Below are positions 1 through 64,000 of a stretch of 64,000 nucleotides of DNA, in pieces; the stretch's first letter is position 1, and the number at the start of each line of letters is the position of its first letter. The notes beneath the pieces were generated by a model. That model did not search any database. It saw only the letters and a program-made list of their open reading frames with translations, and was not told the DNA's origin. Position numbers and translations under genes: made by a program. Source of the stretch: Glandiceps talaboti (Eukaryota; Hemichordata; Enteropneusta; Spengelidae); assembly GCF_964340395.1 (NCBI RefSeq), contig NC_135553.1, positions 12,266,501 to 12,330,500 of the forward strand, in the 5' to 3' direction.

Positions 1-3180
<3,180 letters not shown>

Positions 3181-3243
3181 TTTATTGTTTTAATATTCAA
3201 ATTGATTGCTAAACTGAGTTTCATTCTCTTATAAAATTTTATT
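3181..3243 (-). terminator. candidate poly(A) signals
   Basis: Two AATAAA hexamers on the minus strand, at 3238-3243 and 3181-3186, lie about 255 and 310 nt past the stop codon. The region is AT-rich, so either could occur by chance. They would give a short 3' UTR. Confidence 0.35.
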
Positions 3244-3495
3244 TTGTAAAATGTGTGTACTGTTTTGCTCTTACGATTTGTATTTATCTCAATATCAAAT
3301 AATGGTTTCAACCAAAAACAGGACGCAATTATATTTTGATTATTTCACGCATATCTAAAAATTCACAACTTTTAGTTGGACTCAATTTACACAAATGTTA
3401 ATGCAAACAACAGAGGTCAAAATTCAACTTTTTTTTTTGATTTAAAAGATTCAAATGTGATAAAAAACACTGGCATACATTTTCATAAGTGTGTA

Positions 3496-56609
<53,114 letters not shown>

Positions 56610-58006
56610 CTGTGAAATTAGAAAAAAACAACATTAAAATTAATTATAGTTTAAATGAGATTGAATGCAATGAGTTACACAGTGACGTTTGCATAAAATT
56701 AACAGCTTATCAAGCACTTGAATATCATCAGAAAATAATCGCATATAGTCGCAACACGTGGTGAACTTTGTGTGTCCATGTTCCGAAGTTTGGGCAGGCA
56801 ATGTCTTACAACCGATGAAATCTTCTTGCTATAAAATACAGAGCAATAGCCCCCTTGAAGATCAATGACAAATGCTTAGTTGTACCATACTTGACATATA
56901 TGTTTCCAAGTTAAACAAATATTCCACAAATTTGTATAACAAATGCGCTTTTCAACACATCCATTTTCAAAAGTATCCTTTATTTTCTTTTAAAGAATGG
57001 CTCCATATTTTTATTCGTGTGTACATAAGATAAAACTGATGCATGCATATGGTAATGTACTTAAAATGTCGCCACTACTCTCCTAGTATTTACTAGCTTA
57101 ATTGTTCCACTCTTAAAGCAAAGCTCGTTGATGACTGGGTCTATACCTAGAAATTCACATAATATCGCCGCACTTTCAATCAATGTAAAGGGTGAAAAAA
57201 ATACGTGATTTCTCGTATCTCGTTCAAAAACAAAAAAGAAAGACTCAATCTATCGATCGATATTGTATATATGAGTCTGTTCTGATAGGATTATAATTGA
57301 TGGAAAACTGGCAATCATGTGACCTGAATAGTAATCCCGGTTCGTATACTTTGTCTCAGATATCCTTCTTTAGCATTTTGCTTGATTTTTTATGTCATTT
57401 TTACATATTTAGTTATTCATCCACGTCACAGTATTTTATTTCTTGTGAATTAACCAACGATTTGATATTCATGAAATATTACTTTTCTTTTTCAATCCCC
57501 ATATGGTCTAACGTTGAAATGAATGGCTCTTGTTATGATGGGTTGATTTAATTTACAATTCTATATTCTGGTCATATAATATATCATTCGCACCACGTTA
57601 CAATATCTGTATGCATATTTGAACCACAGCAGTTGTAAGTGTTTACTTTTTGCAATGACAATATTGTATGCAGTTGAAGTGTAGAAATTAGGTACAACTC
57701 TTTATTTGCATGTACATACTCCAGATCTAGAAGCTGAGAAATGTTATACGCTCTCACGAAGCATCGTCGAAAACCACAGCCTCTTTTACGGCACTGTAGA
57801 CGCACCGTTGCTTCAGCAGAAATACATATGCTTTGGCTAGTGAAAATGTCACGAAGGGGGTGACGTTCTACTTGTATGCCGCAAACAGGCCACTGGCCGC
57901 CATCTGAGTTTACGACGTTGTTATATGTAGAGCAATTTCTACATTCTATAGCTGGTAATAATTATTCATTAATCGAAATAATGCATAGCCCAGAGTCATA
58001 CAATGA

Positions 58007-58020
58007 GTTACCATGGCAAC
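58007..58020. promoter_or_regulatory. RFX-type X-box, palindromic
   Basis: GTTACCATGGCAAC fits the X-box pattern GTNRCC-N2-RGYAAC perfectly. It lies 1.4 kb upstream of the first exon found. Similar sites are at 11126-11139 (GTTGCCATGGTAAC) and 47473-47486 (GTCACCATGGCAAC). Function is not shown by sequence alone. Confidence 0.4.
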
Positions 58021-58827
58021 ATGAAATGTAATATCCGGTAGGAACACTCACAAAACATGACTGTAATCTTTTTTTTTTCAAAATCGAACTTAAAACGTAG
58101 CATCGTATGATATTTTAAAATAACCAATTAATTTGTGTGTATCAAGTCATATTGTAATAACCATATTATGAAATGAGGTTTCATATAAAACCATTTGTGT
58201 ATAAATTGTTAGCCCTACAACTATAATCTATGGCAATTACTTTAGGTCTCCATAGAGACATGTATTCCCTACTTACTCTTAATTAGAAATAGTGAATAGG
58301 TGGCAATCAAAACATTATGGTGATATTCCATGAAAGTATAATATAGCTATAGTACGTTATTGAACTATTGTTAACATAGTCGAAGAAATTGTTCCCTTTA
58401 CAGTTTGATGTAATTTGAGTATGTTAATAGATATTACCTTGCCCCGTTCAATTTATGGCACAACCGTCAATGGATAGTTTGATTGCCATGTATTACCATG
58501 TACAATAAAGGCTGACTAAGTACTTCTTGAAAATAAAACGTTTTTTTTTTTCTTAAACGATGGTGTCGTTAACACTTAAGGCCACCATATGGAAGGCCAT
58601 TGTACATTTGTACTCGCATATATCGTTAATATTACTTGTATGGGTCGCTCCCATTCATTACATACCACATTAAATCGGATGGTGCGTGTCTCTCTCTTGA
58701 AAGACATATTGCCTCTTAAATCAATAGTTAGACTTTTACAGTACATTTGTGTTATGTTTGTAGAGAGTGCAATACGGTGTTGCATGCTTCATGTTTAACA
58801 ATAACTGACCTAAATGATGGCCTGAAT

Positions 58828-59030
58828 GACTGACTGACTGACTGACTGACTGACTGACTGAATGAGTGAGTGAGTGAGTGAGTGAGTGAGTGAGTGAGTG
58901 AGTGAGTGAGTGAGTGGGTGGGTGGGTGGGTGGGTGGGTGAGTGAGTGAGTGAGTGAGTGAGTGAGTGAGCGAACGAACGAACGAACGAACGAACGAATG
59001 AATGAATGAATGAATGAATGAATGAATGAA
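58828..59030. repeat. mosaic tetranucleotide array
   Basis: Consecutive blocks of GACT, GAGT, GGGT, GAGT, GAAC and GAAT, each several units long and differing by single substitutions. Confidence 0.92.
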
Positions 59031-62000
59031 TTGGCGACTGTAACTGTTTGGTCAGTGAACCGCCCCACGGCCATTATCTTTTACATGAACTTGACCTGAA
59101 GCTTCGAAGAGGGTTAAAAATATAGAGAGAATTTGAAATGTTTTGATGCTCTTAGATTTTGATTCCATGGGTGATTAGAACGAAAATAGACCTGAGAGCC
59201 CAGTAGTGAGATTTTAGCATAGGGCGTTGTCGTTAGCTATAGGGAAGACATATTATATCAATCCCAAATCTCAGCTAACAATTGCAGCAATACAAACAGA
59301 TAGAGTGCCAGTCTCAATAACTATGAAAGACAGTCACGTTTTTGGTTCAAATAGTAAAGAAAATATGTGGAAGGAGAACAGCACAGCAATTTGACAATTT
59401 GAAACACCGAATGTAGTTTTGTTCTTAAATTATTCTGTTTAACGTCGTTTATTTAAAAACTGTTTTGTTAGCTATAATGATTTATTCGTAATTATATCGT
59501 ACACCCTAAACAGCTTTGAATCACATGTGGGTATATTATCATGATGATAATACCCTTGCAATTCCTCGAGTTGACGTTCTTATTGTTTTTGTTTTATGAT
59601 ATTTCGAAATCACTGGTAAATAACTTTTTAAAAAAAGTTCCATGACTAAACATTCGATTATTGTGGTGATTTTAGGGCAACACATTCCAAAAACAGGGAG
59701 CGTTTCAAAGGTGAACGCACTCATTTGAAAAGGACGATTTAATGCACTTTGGAAGAATGGCCGTGTTTCTGATTTGAAAAAAGGAAACCTCAATAAGCGA
59801 ACCTTGTTGCAACGACTCTATCATTTATGTCACAATAACAAAGCTACTTTGATATGACGTAAGACTGACTCGTGAAAAAACGTTTCTCTTTTATCATTAG
59901 AATTTCAAATGACACTAAAAGGCGTGAGACTTCCTGCACATGTGGATACATATTGTTGCCGTGGTAAAGTATGTGATGCAATACAATGAACACTCAATAG
60001 CTTTATCATCTTTTCAAAAGAGTATATATGACATTTCATGTGAATAACAGTAATTGTAAGGATACACTCAGTCAGAGTGGCCATATGGTAGCTGGGTGAA
60101 TGTTCGTTTTTATTGAATCTACGTACTTGCCAATAAATGTACATGTGCAATAAAACTATAAGACCCCATGAACGATTTAAAATGTAGCATACATGTACTA
60201 TGTACTTGATATCGATCAAACTCGTCATAGGCATTATTGGGTAATGTTGTATAAAGTCTACAATTTAGAATAAATACATGCCAAAAATACAGAAAATTTA
60301 TTTGAATGTCAAATAATGCTTTTATTTTTTATCAGGTCTGTAGACATTTTGGCTGACGCCACACTCCCAAAGGACGGACTAGCATGCATAACATTGCTAC
60401 AAATAATGTTTTAGCTAGCAACAATACTTTATTCAGGAAATCACTGTATATACAGTGGCCATGTAAGTGATTGCTATGTTCATCTATTGCGTGACAGCTC
60501 GTGTGGTCGCCCTGGTAGGATACTGACGGCTATTAACACTCATGTAATTTTTGAAGAGTAATGTAACTTACTCTTGACTGGGATGTGCAACAATGAGAAT
60601 AACAAATACCACTAATTTGTAAAAGCTATTTTAGGTGAAGTCGGACGGACCAAAATAACACTAAAAGAGCTGCATTAAATCGAGGCAGGGCTACATTTTG
60701 TATATAAGGCAGTTATCAATTAATAACTAAGTCTACTGTTTGTAAAATTAAAAATTAAAAGTAGAACTATCCATTGAAGCATGGAATACTATTGAACTTG
60801 AAGATATTTCCTAAAATTCCACAAAGATATGGAATTGAAGATTCACTGACATTATTTTGAAAAGCAACAATACCAGTGTCTTATGTTCAGATAAATATCT
60901 ACACATAATTTCCTACAGACTGATAAAATAACCACTTATAATTATATATATACTGGTGCCCACACACTTTTCAATAATCAGCCATGACCGCAGATATCAA
61001 TACTACACGTTCGTTATGGATACCACGAGTTCGTTCAATAAGTGGTGCCAGGATGTACGGCCACGCCCTAGTAAACACGACCAGTATGATTCATTGAACC
61101 ATTGTTAGTATATCGACGACGGGGATGGCAGGATTAAATCACTTGTTCGATTGAAATCAAGGCCATTGCGTGCATCATGTTGCGAGGTTTTGTGAATGAA
61201 AATATTTTTGTCTGGTTTGTGTTATTTTACATATTAACTATTCAGCCGCGAAATAACATTTCCATTAAATTCTTTTGGTAAACTAGACTATATAAATCCG
61301 CACATCGAATAGAATATTTCCATTAGCATTGTACAGTTTTAACGGTTTCGGGTGTAATTTGATTCGTAAAGACCTGTTTATTTTGCAAACTATTACACGT
61401 ATTTCTACTTTGAGGACGGATACAACATGAAATAAATATTATCACCTGCAGCATGCCGTCAATTACATACAGAACGGAATTTATGTAAAAACAGTCGTAA
61501 ACTTTGCAGTATTAAACCCTTCTATTTTCTTTAGTTTCATCATTTGTAGAACATTTCAGCCAATAAACCTTTATACAAGACAGGACAGACATTTCAACAC
61601 ATCGCACAGTATCATGAGTTTATGGTTTACAACTATAAAATGTTACAGTGTGAATTATTCATCAACCATGTATATTGAATATTGCCAGAACGCTATAATA
61701 CGGCGATTTGATATTACATTGATTTTTATATTTCATCTTTTAACAGTTTCATTTCAAAACAGTAGCTAGTACGATAAATATTGAAAATATCACTTGATAA
61801 AATACATTAATTCATACATCATATATGAGACTGAAAGTGAAAACTTGTAGTGTAATATGATGTTTAAATATATGTCTCTTTATTTACTGATGGTGTTAAC
61901 GTTTGCAAAGTATTGCATGAATTAAATCCATTTTTGGTAAACATAGCTGAACTAATACATTAGTGTTAGAAAGAAAACATGTTCCAAATATGTCCCCATA

Positions 62001-62419
62001 TGTTAACCTATGCAGGCCACGCAACTGTGCTGTTCCCATGTACATGTATATGTACGTTATATATACAAAATGTATATCATATCATTTTACAGTTTGACAC
62101 TATCTGACCCTACATGTCTGATGCATATGTGTTACCGTTGTCATTGTGTTTTGGCAGAAGATAATTATAGCAAATGGTATGCAAATGAATGGGTTAAAAA
62201 TAAATGTAATACATTATGATATGTTTGAAAGAAAATAATTTACAAGTGCCAATGATGATATGATAGTTTCCCAATTACTTGTTGATACATAATTAGTAAT
62301 AGATTTTATGTACGTTCATGTATGATACAGTATTTATTAAAAGGAATATACTTAAAAACGTTGTAATACCAAATAAATATATTCAATATAATACATTATA
62401 TATACATGTACGTATATGA

Positions 62420-62425
62420 GAGAGC

Positions 62426-62505
<80 letters not shown>

Positions 62506-62506
62506 A
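62420..62506. repeat. (GA)n microsatellite
   Basis: An almost pure AG run ending in a short G tract and CAGA units. Confidence 0.93.
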
Positions 62507-63102
62507 CAGACAGACACAGAGAGAGCGTACATGCTTAATGCACCATTAAATATACAATTTTAAAGTCTCAGTGATTCGTTAGATTCACTTTTCTTACAAT
62601 AACACCTATATGTTCGCCCCATGTATTTAAAACTACTGCGGGGATGTGTTGAGAATAAGATCACACAGATCAATATATTGCATTCTATTTATAGCTACCA
62701 GTATATCATGGTTTTATCTTTCATGTGAAAAAAAAATTAATTTCGAGCGTTGTCAGAGTTCAAAACGAATTGAAGTCTTCAATCTATAGGGAATTCTATC
62801 TAATAATCTGAGTTGATGAATTTGCCTGAGATAACATTTGAAAATAATCATCTATGACTAACTCATCTAATCTCCAATCATTATGTTTTCATTCAATATA
62901 AGCGGTTCAGTTTGTTTCGGTTTATTTGGTCAGGTCACTGTTCGCCATAATGTGTAAAAAATGGCTCCAAATAGAAATACCCGTATGTTTACCGTGGCTA
63001 GACTATTCATATCAAAAACCAAACGTCATATTTTGGGATGGGGTGGGTAGTATAGTCAATGAATGATTAGTTCGATAATAATTTATCACTTCGTTTGCAT
63101 TA

Positions 63103-63472
63103 TGGCCTAAGAAACAAATTGTATGGTTGCGATTACGCTCAATATAGAATAAGTGGGCTAGGTAGATTTTTTATTTCTTTTTTTTTCTTTTTTTTCATGT
63201 GTGAATGTCTAGTTCAGGTAGCTATGTTTTCCGATGTTTTCCATATGGTCTCTATGTTATTCGTTTCTTCCCATCAGATGTATAGGCATTACAGATTGGA
63301 GGAACAGTTTTATATTGTCTTTTTAAGTTGATATCAGTTTCCGCATCCACTATTTCTGGCGAGACTTCACAATTTTCGCGATTTTATTATTTTCTTCTCG
63401 AATGCGTAAAAAAAAGTTTAGGGTCAGCAGTGAAAAACTAAGTGGGGTCGGGTAACAGTTTTTTACGGCCTT
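63103..63472 (+). mobile_element. short terminal-inverted-repeat element, copy 3
   Basis: A longer, diverged copy with extra T-rich sequence. Starts TGGCCTAAGAAACAAATTGT and ends AACAGTTTTTTACGGCC. Lies in the 5' flank. Confidence 0.72.
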
Positions 63473-64000
63473 ACTAGTATTGGTTTAATGTTAGAAGAAT
63501 TTTGTTAATTTATAGTAATCATATTAATATAAAAAGTTAACTTAATTATGAAACTATACCGATAATCATTATAACATAGTGGAGCTATAATTCATTAATT
63601 GTATCCTTTGATGAAATTAACAACGTTACGTCATCCATTTTAAAATGCTTGTACTAATATGATGTGATTATTATGTTGATTAGTTAATGGGTTTATAAGT
63701 AGACTAGTCTAACAATAACACTGAAGAGTGACATAGCTATAGTATGGAATACCAAGTTTTCTTGATAGTTTACCTATCTTCCAAATGGATAATTTGTTCT
63801 ACCTATTTCTAATTACTCCCAATTCAGGTTTCAATCTATTGACAATGTGTTTAAGAAAGGTGAGAAACAGAGTCAAGCCCAAATCACTGAAAATATCACA
63901 TTCATGACTTTGTGTTAATTTGACATTTAAAAAGATATCACACAGTCATAGGCAATTATCATGCAATTGCAGAAATCGGACACAGAATGAAAAGTTATGT

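Larger units (their letters stand above)
56610..64000. other. 5' flank or long first intron, no confident exon
   Basis: A signal-peptide exon ending in phase 1 is expected here or further upstream. No hydrophobic ATG-initiated exon with good splice signals stands out; two weak candidates are in the findings. Also present: an X-box at 58007-58020, the tetranucleotide mosaic, a (GA)n and TIR element copy 3. No other gene was recognised on either strand. Confidence 0.6.

Noticed and set aside
57584-57960. Upstream open frames, including an ATGGCGGCC start, as the first exon
   Set aside because: Either a stop follows within a few codons or the donor is in the wrong phase, and there is no hydrophobic signal sequence.
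58736-59074. Ser/His/Leu-Thr repeat ORF
   Set aside because: Translation of the tetranucleotide mosaic.

Overview
This is animal genomic DNA. It is AT-rich, intron-dense and full of microsatellites, minisatellites and interspersed repeats. Nothing bacterial or viral was recognised. The EGF-CUB-EGF start of the main gene product resembles fibropellins, which are known from sea urchins, so a marine invertebrate (perhaps an echinoderm, hemichordate or another soft-bodied deuterostome or lophotrochozoan) is my best guess. The species cannot be fixed from the sequence.

One minus-strand gene dominates the window. I can follow 58 coding exons from 56609 down to the stop codon at 3496. They encode, in order: EGF1, CUB1, EGF2-EGF39, CUB2, EGF40-EGF53, one transmembrane helix, and a cytoplasmic tail of about 80 residues. 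The visible coding length is 7,172 nt, about 2,390 codons. Every extracellular exon carries exactly one domain and has phase-1 boundaries on both sides. The last two junctions are phase 2, and the reading frame closes exactly on a TAG. The signal-peptide exon was not found; it lies in 56610-64000 or beyond the window.

EGF2-EGF39 are almost all calcium-binding type ([DNE]-x-[DN]-E-C), which suggests a long rigid rod. After CUB2 the EGFs are mostly non-calcium-binding and more variable in length. EGF45 carries an extra basic/acidic linker with a furin-type R-T-K-R site. The tail has candidate endocytic, Grb2-type and PDZ-binding motifs. This looks like a giant cell-surface adhesion or signalling receptor. 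It is neither Notch (no LNR or ankyrin repeats) nor a fibropellin (no avidin domain seen).

By region: 1-3495 is 3' flank with (TA)n and candidate poly(A) signals. 3496-7009 holds the tail and membrane exons. 7940-21910 holds EGF53-EGF40, including a 1.4-kb internal duplication with a dead EGF exon and a 32-bp tandem array built from an exon end plus its 5' splice site. 22983-23339 is CUB2. 24073-55380 holds EGF39-EGF2, with a foldback element and a second donor-like array in introns. 55818-56609 holds CUB1 and EGF1. 56610-64000 has no convincing exon, but carries a tetranucleotide mosaic, an RFX-type X-box and a copy of a short terminal-inverted-repeat element.
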